This document shows positions 11,753 through 22,600 of a stretch of 64,000 nt of DNA, one piece after another. The DNA lies in NCBI RefSeq assembly GCF_051020985.1, contig NC_135006.1, forward strand, positions 16,633,501-16,697,500, in the 5' to 3' direction. The translations under genes were made by a program, and so were the position numbers. Position 1 is the stretch's first letter. Each line of letters begins with the position of its first letter. Below the pieces are notes generated by a model. That model had not been told where the DNA came from. It made no database searches and saw nothing but the letters and a program-made list of their open reading frames with translations. This DNA is from Nomia melanderi (taxonomy: Eukaryota > Arthropoda > Insecta > Hymenoptera > Halictidae).

Positions 11753-14177
11753 CTGTTGGACAAACACAGCAGTGACAGCGAAACGTGTTCCGTTTCATAG
11801 ACATTTCGCGAACGCGACGCGACGCGACCGGCGTCATCTTACCCTCGGCATGATGGAAGCATCGGCCACTCTCAGTCCCTTCATTCCGTGCACTTTCAAT
11901 CGTGGGCTGACCACCGCCAACGGATCACTGGCGGGCCCCATTTTGCATGAACCGCTCTGGTGGTTTTCCGGTCTCGTGTTGTAAGTGATGGCGCACAGCC
12001 AGTACTGGTCGGTTTCGAATCCGAACTTCTCGCATTCCGGGACGGTTTCGTTGAGTCTTTGCAGATCGAGCTCCTTCATCACGGTCGTGTTAGCGAGTTT
12101 CAGAATGTGTTGAACACCGTTAAGCACGACCAGCCTGTCGTGTTCGGTGCCCAAGTCGTTGCTCCAGATAATCGGATGGCTGTGCGGGTCCTTGTCGCGA
12201 AGCGTCAAGCGTCCTGCGAACAACGATTTCGCGTTGTATTCATCTTCCGAAGAATAGCACCGAGTCGAAAATGCTTTTTATACGATTCGTGAGGTTAAAT
12301 CATGTTCACGGCGAAAGCTCACCGCTGCTGGTTGGTTGTATGTTCACGGAGGTGAATCTGACAGGCATCCTAGAACCGCCGGTCGGCAGATCCGCGATCT
12401 TCAATTTGCTCTGGCATACAGCCTGGAAGCCTGCAAAGAATATTTGAATGTCCGGATCGTCCGGAGTCGTCATGTTGGACGTCAAGATCCCCGTCACTTG
12501 AGCCATGCCCGTGCCCGACATCGGTCCGGTTTGATTGTACAGATACTGTTCCGCGCTGTCCAAGTTCAGCTCGTTGAACAGGTGCTCGCCCAGGGTGAAG
12601 TCCAAACCGAACGACTGATGGTTGTGAAGATTCTCGCCGACGCCCGGCAGGTCGTGGACGACAGGGATTTTGACGGACTTCAGGTGTTCCTTGGGCCCGA
12701 TTCCCGACAGGAGCAACAGCTGCGGCGAGTTCACGGCACCTCCCGACACGATTATCTCGCGTTTCGCTTTGATATAGTATTTGCGTCCGTGCTGCTCGTA
12801 ATCACAACACACATGTAAGGAGGACGGTTCCGAGACACGACGGATCGAGATACTTACCGCTTCTACGTCAACACCGACTGCCCTCTTGCCAACCGTTCTA
12901 ATCTTTGTAACCAATGCGTTAGTCATCACTGAAAGGTTCTTGCGATGCCTGAACGGCGTCACGAACGCCTTGGTGCTGCTCAATCTCACGCCGTCTCTGC
13001 TGATGGTCTGAGCTACCGTGAAGCCGGTGATTTTATCGCCAGTCATGTCTTCGGTAGTGCCGAATCCAGTTTCTTCCGCAGCCTTCATGACAGCGCTCGC
13101 GAATTCCGGTTGCCAGGGGAACCTGTTCACCGACGCAGAATGTTCCGTTGAGATGCATTCGAGAAGACAGAGCAGTTAAGACGCTCCGATTTAACGAACC
13201 TTTCGACAGTCATCAATCCGCCTGTACCGTGGTACTTCGCGCTGACTCTACCGATTTCCCTGTTGTCCTCCGACTTCTTGTAGTACGGCAGAACCTGAAA
13301 TGCGTCACGCGTGAAGAAAGTCCTCCAGTTTTCAGTGATTATGTCAAGTACAGTGGATAACGTACATCATCCCAGGACCATCCATCGCAGCCTTGGTCCA
13401 CCCATCTCTTGAAGTCTTTCGCGTGTCCACGGTGGTAGGCCATACCGTGGTGAACGGTGTTCCCGCCAAGATTCTTACCACGCGGCCAATAACAGCTGCC
13501 CTTTGTATTCAGACAGGCGTACGACTCGTTCGTGGTCTGGTACTGCCAATCTAGCGGACCACCTGCGCGCAAACAGACGGAAGATTATCGTTTATGCTTC
13601 CTGGACGCGTGGTTGTCGCGTCGGACGGATTCCTCACCGAGATAGAGTTGGAGATGGCTGGGTACTTCAGATCCCGCCGGCTCGTCCGGTCCCGCCTCGA
13701 TCAGGAGAACAGACCATTTCTCTACTTCGCTCAATCTCGAGGCAACTACAGGACCAGCAGCTCCGGCTGCGCAACGATAGAATCCATGAAACCGATTCGA
13801 AACGAGGAAGATGCTACCGATCAGCTAAATTAAAGACTCACCGCCGACGATAATGAAGTCGTAGACTGGAGCTGGCCGTGCTATCGGCTCGATGCGACCG
13901 CAAGAATCTCCGATCTTCGGGTTAGCGATGAGCAGAGCGTTCAGCGTCGTCAGAAACAAGGAGACATTACCAGCTGCGCAAACGTCCGTCAGCTGAGGTC
14001 CACCCACGAAGGGATGACTGCACTGCGGCGCAGGAAGCGAAGCGTCGAGAATGGAGCTCTGAAACAGCGGATAAGATTACACGTGTGCGTCGGTTTCCCC
14101 GAGTCAGGTGAATAGCAACGCGGGACGAACGACCGCGAAAGAAGTTGACAAGTGAAATGGACATGCCATACCGTCAT
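11669..14177 (-). CDS. GMC oxidoreductase A (glucose dehydrogenase [FAD, quinone]-like), nine coding exons
   Basis: Predicted FAD-dependent glucose-methanol-choline oxidoreductase; substrate not determinable. Joined exons, in transcript order: 14177-14172, 14058-13842, 13766-13638, 13562-13366, 13294-13200, 13122-12858, 12791-12323, 12213-11843, 11752-11669. All phases agree, giving 610 codons plus TAA. The FAD Rossmann motif GAGAAG lies at residues 74-79, followed by VVASRLSE and EAGP. GMC signature 1 (RGKNLGGNTVHHG) is at about 145-157 and signature 2 (GGAVNSPQLLLLSGIG) at about 320-335. The active-site pair is His544 (ENHQSGSCKMG) and Asn588 (SGNP). Length is normal for insect GMC proteins. 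All introns are compact (66-113 nt). The N-terminus keeps the usual Cys-containing leader before the FAD domain. The first two-codon exon is the least certain part. The gene lies 2.3 kb downstream of paralog B on the same strand. Confidence 0.92.
11843..12213 (-). CDS. GMC A coding exon 8 (catalytic His)
   Basis: TTCGCAG acceptor and GTAAGA donor; 371 nt, the same length as gene B's counterpart. It encodes RLTLRDKDP, the catalytic ENHQSGSCKMG motif with active-site His, and GLRVADASIMPR. Confidence 0.95.
12323..12791 (-). CDS. GMC A coding exon 7 (GMC signature 2)
   Basis: 469 nt ending in phase 1 at a GTGAGC donor. It encodes REIIVSGGAVNSPQ, LLLLSGIGPKEHL, DLPGVGENLHNH and the substrate-domain segment up to NIQPTSSG. 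The acceptor is ambiguous: GAG|CAG| can splice at either AG, adding or omitting one Gln. The upstream 66-nt intron has no in-frame stop. Confidence 0.92.
12858..13122 (-). CDS. GMC A coding exon 6
   Basis: AACAG acceptor and GTAAGT donor; 265 nt. It begins by completing the ERFPWQPEFA segment and runs through FTVAQTISRDGVRLSS to the conserved RAVGVDVEA strand. Together with the previous exon it totals 360 nt, exactly the length of the single matching exon in gene B. Confidence 0.92.
13200..13294 (-). CDS. GMC A coding exon 5
   Basis: TTTCAG acceptor and AG|GTTCGT donor; 95 nt ending in phase 2. It encodes VLPYYKKSEDNR through GGLMTVER. In gene B this sequence is fused with the next exon, so this exon boundary is specific to gene A. 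Confidence 0.9.
13366..13562 (-). CDS. GMC A coding exon 4 (GMC signature 1)
   Basis: GCGCAG acceptor and GTACGT donor; 197 nt, the same length as the counterpart in gene B. It encodes LDWQYQT, the signature RGKNLGGNTVHHGMAYHRG and the WSWDD end that precedes the LPYYKKSE segment of GMC proteins. Confidence 0.95.
13638..13766 (-). CDS. GMC A coding exon 3 (FAD-binding beta-alpha-beta)
   Basis: GCGCAG acceptor and GTGAGG donor; 129 nt, phase 1 to phase 1, the same length as the matching exon of gene B. It encodes GAAGPVVASRLSE and the LLIEAGPDEP strand and turn of the FAD-binding fold. Confidence 0.93.
13842..14058 (-). CDS. GMC A coding exon 2 (leader and start of FAD domain)
   Basis: TTTCAG acceptor and GTGAGT donor; 217 nt ending in phase 1. 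It encodes the N-terminal leader with conserved Cys residues and the first beta strand of the FAD fold (YDFIIVG). The split Ala codon completes the GAGAAG dinucleotide-binding loop. Confidence 0.92.
14172..14177 (-). CDS. GMC A coding exon 1 (Met-Thr)
   Basis: The next exon's frame meets a stop just upstream of its acceptor and has no in-frame ATG, so the start codon must lie in an upstream exon. An ATGACG followed by a GTATGG donor sits 113 nt upstream and joins in frame to give MTSSILDA. It lies about 40 nt downstream of a TATA/initiator pair, as expected for a short 5' UTR. An unseen start farther away remains possible. Confidence 0.6.
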
Positions 14178-14213
14178 ACTGCTCGAGAATTGTCAACACT
14201 GCACGACACCTCG

Positions 14214-14251
14214 ACTGACTGCTTACTCGTGGTTAACGCTGCGTTTTTATA
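14214..14251 (-). promoter_or_regulatory. TATA plus initiator core promoter of GMC A
   Basis: On the minus strand TATAAAAA (14251-14244) is followed by GCAGTCAGT. The two CAGT adenines fall 31 and 35 nt after the first T of the TATA box, close to the usual TATA-to-start spacing. TCAGT is the arthropod initiator consensus. The resulting 5' UTR would be about 40 nt to the ATG at 14177. Inferred, not measured. Confidence 0.6.
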
Positions 14252-14666
14252 CTCGCAAATTCTCGCACGAGGACAAGCCCGGAGACGATAAGCGTATAAT
14301 TTCCAGTACGTACAAATTGTCTTTCGCTATCTAGTGTTTCGCGGTATTGACAAATTACACGTTCCAGATACGTGCGTACGGTAACGAACTCGCGCTAAAG
14401 GGGAGGAAATTTGACACGTTGACGGAATGGAGGATGACAAGAAGTATTCCTTTCCAACAGTTTGATTTACATTTGCGCGTGACACCGATGATTAGCGCTT
14501 TGCTTCTTTTCCCTTGCGCTACACTCGTCGTTGAACAGCTAAACTAAATTTGTCGACTCGGTGTTGGGAACGCGCTCGCTATCGAATAATCTGGGTCCAC
14601 GCTGCGGGATGGCGACGCTCTTCCGCGAATCATAGTAGCGCGATAATTCGGCAAAAATTCATTTTG

Positions 14667-15701
14667 CAACGGGAGTTATCGGACTCGGGAATTTCAAAGA
14701 TTATGGGACTTTGTGTGTAAGTAGAGTAAGTCAAACCTAATACATAACAATCTTTTTCGTGGTGAATTTCACTTTGAAGCGATTATATCACCACTTGACG
14801 AAATTTGAACTTTTCCTTCCCGTGGATCATTTTGAGAACGGTAAGAGATAGCGAGAAAGGTTGCATCAGAAACACCCCTACCATCAACCCTTAAAATTGT
14901 TTTTTTCAACTATGTAAATTCATTTTCTTTATAAATACTATATTGTTGATTGTTGTAAGAAAATTCGGAAGAAGGAGTGCATAGAGTAGGTAATTCTGAG
15001 CTTTATCTTATATTGTTATGGGGCAGACTCCGCAAAGCGCAAAAGCCGAATTTTCTTTCAAATAATCATAACTCTGAAATGTTAATGAGATAATTTATGC
15101 CGGGTAAGAATCCAATATGAATCGCGCATCTGCCGCTGCAATCTTTTAGGCAGAAATAATTTAAATTTACATAATCAGTTCTTGTCATTGCTATTATTGA
15201 ACCAGATCGATGGATTCTCAATGTATTACCAACGTCACTGGTAATGTCAATAATTGTGACGTCAGTCTTACACGAATGTCGTTCAGCAATCGCAAATGTC
15301 ATTATTAATTGACAGTTATTAACGCGTTTTAAGTAAATGTAATATATTTTTGACGTCATTATATACGAAGTTGTATGTAATAACAGTATAAAGTAAATAT
15401 TCACTACGTCGTATACCATTAAAGTCGCATAAAAGAAGGCTTATCAACTTATTATCTCTTGATTATCTCATTACAAGTATGCAAATTGACAACTATCATT
15501 TACATAAATTTTGTCGTTATCTGTTGTCGTTGTCAGGATAATTAATAAGAAAGAAAAATTCGCATTTTTTTGCGAAGCGGCTTCACCTCTGCGAAGCGAA
15601 ATTCGACTTAAAAGAAATTGCTATGGATTTGGCTTGACTTACTATAATTACACACAAAGTTTCAGAATTTCTTGAACGTCCGGAGTCGATAACTTCCTTT
15701 G
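14667..15701. mobile_element. AT-rich element with long diverged terminal inverted repeats
   Basis: The left end, from about 14,670, reads inward with GAGTTATCG, ACTTTGTGTGTAA and AGTAAGTCAA. The right end read on the opposite strand, inward from about 15,701, repeats this order: AAGTTATCG, ACTTTGTGTGTAA, TAGTAAGTCAA. Weaker similarity continues inward (CATARCAAT, then GAATTTC, then AGATARCGA), so the arms may reach about 200 bp. The interior is AT-rich and unlike the flanking GC-rich DNA. No transposase was recognised, which suggests a non-autonomous DNA transposon or fold-back element. Target-site duplications are not clear, so the exact ends are approximate. Confidence 0.6.
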
Positions 15702-16474
15702 TTAGATGTCAGTTGTTCATCGATTATGAGGAACGTGTTGCGAATAAATAAGATAGGCGAAATTGCAATTATTATTAATTTCTTAAATATTCAAGCATCA
15801 CTTTTACAGTATTTACAATACGATTTTGGAATGGAAAATCAAAGGAATATCGTTCGTCATTGTTAAACTTATTAAGTATCATTAATTACAACTATCGTAT
15901 TACATTGTTAATTAGTCTATCGCACTGGAAAATTAAGAAATTCGCGAAGAACTCGTTCGAAATTCTACATCGTTAAAAAGGAAGCGCAACGCAGCAAGGT
16001 GATACCTAAAGTTTCAAACTATCGCAAAAGCATCAAGTTTCACGGAGATCTTTAAAAGATACATTTCTGACTTGGTAGTACGCAGAGGAGAGAAAAACGG
16101 TATCGGGGTTCAAGACAAATGTTAAATTAATGCATAATAATAATGTCGAACGTTCGGGCGTCGCCGTTAATGCGAATATTCGTTGAATTTCCGTTCCACG
16201 CGCGTCAATTGGCTCTCGATCACAGCAGTGGCGAAGAGAAAGGCCGGCGAGTCGCGTCCTTTCGAACTCGCCTCTTTGGTGACTTTACGCCGCCATCTTG
16301 GCGTCGGTAACTCGCGTCGAGTGAAACTCGCCGGAATCTTGGACTAGATTCATTGAGGATCTTGACTACCAGATACCCTGGTCCCAATCGATGTATTTGA
16401 TCCCCCAAAGCAATAGATCCAGCGAGTTGTCGATCGTAGAACGGGAACTACGAAACATGGCAAATTGCTAGTGA
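15702..16474. other. AT-rich intergenic DNA including the GMC B 3' UTR
   Basis: This stretch lies between the inverted-repeat element and the stop codon of GMC B and must contain that gene's 3' UTR. It is AT-rich up to about 16,150 and then returns to the local GC level. I see no canonical AATAAA on the minus strand close to the stop, so the transcript end is not defined. Confidence 0.5.
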
Positions 16475-16642
16475 CTAATAATAGCTTTTCCGAGGGGCTG
16501 AGACTTTCCACGGAGTAAAAGAGGTTGCATGGTTATGGTGTCCGTACCATTGCGTTTCGCCGACACCCCAATCTGCTTTGATAAACGCGGCTGCTCTTTC
16601 GCCGATCATAATTGCAGGCGCGGCGGTGTTGCTGGACGTAAC
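16475..16642 (-). CDS. GMC B terminal coding exon 8 with extended C-terminus
   Basis: Acceptor GATAAAG; 55 codons plus TAG. It encodes VTSSNTAAPAIMIGERAAAF with the second active-site Asn, then a tail of about 28 residues absent from gene A, containing WYGHHNHATSF and ending SYY. Frame and homology across the junction are clear; the acceptor lacks a long pyrimidine tract. Confidence 0.88.
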   Translation of the reverse strand, partial: VTSSNTAAPAIMIGERAAAFIKADWGVGETQWYGHHNHATSFTPWKVSAPRKSYY

Positions 16643-19600
16643 CTTTATCAACAAAACGCAATTATCATCAATTAGTACCTTTGTTGACACATAATTCAGC
16701 AGTATAACATAAAAAACCAAAGGAAAGCTTGGAGCAACTGAATAAAAGAATGTATACCTGCGGCATGATGGACGTATCGGCAACTCTCAGCCCTCTAATA
16801 CCGTGCACCCTCAATCTTGGGTCTACGACGGCCATGCGATCGCTGGCCGGGCCCATCTTGCAAGAGCCAGCCTGATGGTTCTCCGGGCCAGTGTCCTGGC
16901 GTACGGCGCAGCTCCAGTAATCGTTACTACGGAACGGATACTGCGAGCACGCCGGAATCGGCGTGTTACTAAGCGTCATATTGTATTTCCTCATGGCAGT
17001 GGTGTTGGCGAATGACAAGGCTATCTGGATTCCCTCTACTAGAATGGCCACGTCCAGCGGATCGCTCAAATAGTTTCCGTGGATTAGGGGTTTAGCGAGG
17101 GGATCGTTGCTGGCCAACCGAAGCGTACCTAACGTAGAAAGATGGTTCACTTGTAATATTAACTTCGGTTCAGTTCACGTGAATTCGGCTGGGAATATTT
17201 CATTGGCATCGCGACAGCTACCTCTGCTTCGAGGATGGATATTCGTCGGCGAGATGCTGATACCGCGGCGCCCGTTGTCCATGAGGGCTCCCAGTTCCCC
17301 GGTGATGCTACACGCGGCCTGATAGCCGCCGAAGAAGAACTGCAGATCCGGATGATCGTCGGAAGTGTATATCGAAGGGAGGATTCCCGTGAGCTGGGAC
17401 AAACCGGTCGAAGACATCGGCCCTTTCTGGAAAGCGACGTACTCGAGAGCCGACGCCCAGGTCAGGTCAAACTCGTTCGGCTGATCGATGGTCCAGGACA
17501 CCGTGTACGACACATGATTGTGTAAATTCTCCCCTACACCTGCGAGGCACACGAGGGTTCACCGGGGAAATTCGATCGACGCGTCAAGCGGCCGACGTTA
17601 CGCCGACGAAACGCTGCTTACCCGGAAGATCTTTGACCACGCTGACGTTCACAGCCTGCAACTGTTCCTTTGGCCCAATCCCGGAGAGCAACAACACTTG
17701 GGGCGAATTGACAGCCCCGCCAGAGACGATTACCTCCCGATTGGCCCGGGCGACCCGGAGTTGACCGTCCTAAAACGGAAAGTTCCATTTTCCATCGTAA
17801 CGACGCGCAACGTCGAAATTCAGGCCTGATGTCATTCCGGGAAATAGTTTCGCGAGACGTCAAGTGCGACACGTTTTCGCGACGCGGTCAACACGCAGCG
17901 TGTGCGCGAGGCGACAAGGTCAATATGCTTTCGCGGAAAAAACACATTCAAGGAAAGACTTATTGTCGACAAGTTGGTGGTAACGGGAAACGGAACACTC
18001 GTACAATTTGTCTGTCAGGATTATTATGTGTGTGGTTGGAGTAACTAAGATACATAATTTTAAACAGACAATGTTTTAGAGATAACGCTGCCTTGGAGTA
18101 ATTCGCGCGAACACGTTGCTTTCCTTCGTATTATTAGAGGTTAAGCTAACCTGAATATATTCGACGCCGACCGCCCTCATGTTTTCGATAATGACCTTCG
18201 TGACGGTGGCGTTCAGGGCGACCTGGAGGTTCCGTCGGTAACGGAACGGCTGAAGAAACGCCGTGGACGCGCTGTCCCTAACCCCGTCCTTGTTCATCGT
18301 TTGGGCGACCGTGAATCCGACGAACTGATCGCCGTTAAGGTCCTCGCTGATCGGGTATCCTCTCTCGGCGGCAGCTGCGAGGATGTCGTCCGATATGTCG
18401 GGTCTCGAAGGGAACCTGCCGACGTTCAGCAACCCGTCGGTCGAATGATATTTACGGCCGACCCGGTTGATCTCCGTGTTGTTCTCCGAGCACAGGAAAT
18501 ATGGCAAGACCTACAATAACGGGACAAAAAGTACCGTGTCGCACTCGCAATTCTAGCAGTTTATTAGCGTGAATCAGACTGATGGATTGGCAAACCGCTG
18601 CCCTCGTTAACGACTCGCTTGTCGCAATCCCTGCGCGGAGTGCAAGTGCTCGCGATTGCGTGCTATACGCAGCCGACGCCGTTCTACCGCGATTCGTCGC
18701 GTTCCGCCCGGTAGGATTTACCTCTTCCCAGCTCCATCCCTGGTTGCCCAGCGCAGCCCAATTGTTGTAATCCTTCGCGTGTCCCCGCATGTACATCATA
18801 CCATTGTGCGCCGACGTTCCGCCCAGGTTCTTACCTCGGGGCCAGCTGCACGATCCTCCCATCGCGAGGCACGCGTTCGTCTCGTTCATCGTGCGGTACT
18901 GCCAATCGATCTCGCTGCCTGCGCCAACCAATTAGAATCGATTACCAACCATTGGGACTCCGTTAACTATCGGAAACCGGAGATTTTGAACCGGCCGTTA
19001 GACCTAGTCGACTATAATACACGATCGTACAGATCTTTAACCTTTTCGAATTGAAACTTTCGCGAACAATGGGCAACGTTTCGAATAATAAATGTGCTAA
19101 GTAACCGATAATTTGAGTAACGTATCCGTCACTGTTCGTTGAACGAGGATCTTACCTAGAAACATCGCCACCATACTCGGAACGGAAGTACCCGGTGGCG
19201 CGTCGGGTCCAGCTTCGAGCACCAGCACTCTCCATTCCGGCAGCTCGCTCAGTCTAGATGCCACTACGGAGCCGGCCGTTCCACCTGCGGAAAGATGCAA
19301 ATTAGGTGTTGGTCGGAGCTGTTAAATCTCGACCCGACTCCGGTGAGATTCAACGGACATAGTGTCGCATGTAATGTAACAGCCACGAAGAAACTCTGTA
19401 TAGGAAACGACCCGATAAGGCCTTGGCCATGGTGAGCCACCGAGTAAAAGTCGCTTACACCATGCGTGCACCTGGAGAAACGTGTTTCACCGCATTTACA
19501 CGTGCCGTTGTACGATACACGCGCGAGATCACACACACACGCGCGCGCGCGCGAGGAAAGCGGGAAAAACGTCTAAAATCGCGCTTTCTTTCTCAAACAG

Positions 19601-22600
19601 GAGACAGGGACGTGTACGCGCGTGTAATTACGCGACGCACGATAACTCGAAAAAGTTTACTTTCAAAGTACACTGGCCGTATGTCATCCATGGTCGTTAC
19701 ACGGGGACTTTTTTTCTACTCGTGCGAGCGAGGTGTCGTTGTAAATCTTAATTGTTAACATTGACGGCAGGTTATTCCCTGCGGGAACGAACGTTCTTGT
19801 AATCGATTATGCGTTCGCACGTAACATACGCAATCGGAGTCACGTTATTATATCGCGGCCGATAAGGTCGAAGGAAAACTTTAAATGTTTAACGACCGTG
19901 TTATCTACCTTGATACTGCAATTGTCTGGCGTGAAACGAATGCGGCGGACGTAGTTTCTCAAGAATTACGCACAAACCTTCGCATAATTGAGAAAAAGTC
20001 CTGCAGGTACCGCGTCCCCGTGTTGCTCGTGGCCGCTTTCGACTTCACGGGAAAAGATACGATGAATAAGGAAAAAGCTCGCACAGGAATACCCGCCGAT
20101 ATCTCGGGCACACGATACGCAAACGAAGTGACGCATGTGCATACGCAACTAAAGCTTTAGTTCGTCGACTGACCTCCGATGGCTTCGGGAGATTAACTCA
20201 TCTATCTCGCATTCCTGAACATTTGCATCCAATTAAGGATAACGGAAACGTCGGAACTTGAAAACGACACACGTCGGCTCGCACTTCCTCGAGATCGGAT
20301 CGACGCAACCCGGAACGTAATCTTCTGTTACACCGTCGCGCTTAATAAAGTCCTGTTTTTATATAAGCAAACAAATTAATTATCGCCCGTTCGGTATCTT
20401 TCATCGTTCACAGCCGCGAGACAAATGGCAGGCACTTTTTATGTCGGTCCAACCAATGGAACGATAAACTGACTCGCCGTGAACGTGTGAAAACGCCGAT
20501 TCATCGGATTATAAGGAAACGAGTCGCTGGCATAAGAATCGCCGTGCGTGCAGCGTTTCGTCTACGTGTGGCGGCCGTAATCAGCGAACAGCGAAGCTCG
20601 CGTAACTGTGTGCAAACCCAGCCGCCGGATTAATCCGAATAATTAGCCTGCCGATTAAGTGTCTCGTCGTGGGTGTTCTCGTGAAAAGGGCGGACGAACG
20701 ATATCGTATCCGCGAGCATCTATCCGCCGGATCGCGTTCCTGGAAGACTGATTTCCGATCAACTCGACCGTACGCGTCCAATACGCCGGAAGATAAACCG
20801 TGTCTCATCCGATTCACAAGTTATACCGGTGGCTCTGATATCTCATTCTATTCGAGTCGATTGATCGAGGGAAAGGAAGCGCAGCGCGGAGTCTTAAGAA
20901 TTACGGAACAGAATTATTTTCCTTCCGCCTGAGCTGTGTTTTTCAGGATTCTTTTCGTTCCGCGAGAAGGCGCCCGACACGTGCGTAGAGTGAGAGAAGG
21001 AAGGAAGACGAAGGAATGCGAAGTGATAGTGCCTTGTGGAAGAGCGTGGGAGAGCGATGCTCTTTCTTATTAATGTGCATTTATTTACTATTACAAGTAG
21101 TAATTTATATATATATAGTTGATTCTATTATTCTCAGAGAGATCGATATTTCTTCAATTAGATCTTGGAGATTATAGCTTGAAAGGCGATGAAACAGGAT
21201 ACACAATCGATGTAAATACTTGCCAAATAATATTTATAAAACTCGATACGCGTCGGATTGAGGTAAACCTAGTGGTAAAAGAATCGTTGCGTGTGTCTCT
21301 CGAGGCAGCGTTCTCGATTCCTCATAACTCGACCGAATTGTCAAGCGAATCGCGTATCGATCTTGTCGGTCGGCACCGTTCACGAAAAGAACCGGTCGAT
21401 CCTGGAGAAAGAAGTGTCCCCGCGGCTGTCGCGCACCGGAGTTTTTCTCGTTGCAGCGCGTTCTATGTCATTTTTCGCGAGACGCGAGCGTACCGCCGCC
21501 GCAGCGGCGTTAGATCGGGAGAAAACGGTTCACTGTGGCAAAAACACGGTCGACACGGTTGCATAATCGCATTGCCGCGGCACACCGGCACAGCGACGAA
21601 GGGAGGAGGGACGAGGCGAGCGATTATACGCGACGCCGAAAGGAACCTGCATCGTTCTCGATCGATTCGCGTGGTCGGCCGACGGTATCCTTCGTTTTCC
21701 TCGATTTTCCACGATTTCCCGTTAGCTTCGCCTCTCCTGCCCCCGCGCCCACCCTCTTTCGCAGATCGACGAGACCGCGGCCCCGGAGTTATATTCCCTT
21801 AGAAACATATTTCGATATACGCGTGCGTCCGGCGTACTCCGTTTCCGTTCCGTCGGCGCGACCATAATGGAACAGGCGAGTTCGCCCCGACGCTAACGGA
21901 ACTACGTTATTTACGTTGTTCCGCCAGCAGCTCCGAGTCTATCCGCGCATAAAGCGTCTCCGCTCGGTTCGCCCTGGCCAACGCTTATTACGCCTCTCGT
22001 CGATCGGTATCTTCGGGCTAGGACTACGCGAGCGTTTTCCTCGACGAAGAGCGAACTGTACGTGTCAGTGCAGCTAGCCGCGCGAACGTTCGAGAGCGTG
22101 GCACAGCGTGTTCCACGCCCGTGAACATTGTTGCATTAATCTGTGGCTTTTACTGGAAGCAAAAAAAGACGTGTGGAACGACGCGTGTAAGTCTTGCACT
22201 TAGGCGACCGTTTCTACTCGAAGGTGCCGACGTTTATCGTTGGACGATATTCAAGCAGCGCAGACAGTTCGGTCGTTCGAAGAAGGTTTCGAATCTGTTC
22301 TCCGTCGTGAGCGTTCGTCTTTCCCGTCTTTCGCTCAGTCGATGCTCCATTGTTTCGCTAAACGATTCATCGTCTGCGAACGGAAATTTCCAAGTCGAAA
22401 GATTCGAATAACAATCGTCGATTAGTATTTACGATCTCGACGGAGGAAACTTTGATAACCCGTATCAGATGAACCCCCGAACGTGCCAACGTTTCGTTTC
22501 AAGTTTACGGCGAGAAAATTCGCGAGCGTCCGGAGTTTCGAGGGAGAAAAACGGTCCCGCGAGCGGGAAAGATGGGAAGCGGTAAAAGCTGCGGCTGGAA

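Noticed and set aside
12336..12818. Long plus-strand open frame across the GMC A exon 7
   Set aside because: It is the antisense shadow of a strongly conserved GMC exon; the minus-strand product has signature motifs and matching splice sites.
15066..15419. 117-codon minus-strand frame inside the AT-rich element, considered as a transposase remnant
   Set aside because: No DDE/DDD motif or other transposase signature is visible; the composition is explained by AT-rich DNA.
17235..17525. Plus-strand open frame over GMC B exon 6
   Set aside because: Antisense shadow of the real coding exon.
21119..21802. 227-codon plus-strand open frame inside the GMC B intron
   Set aside because: It begins at a TTG codon after a TA repeat, becomes Arg/Pro-rich, and shows no motif.
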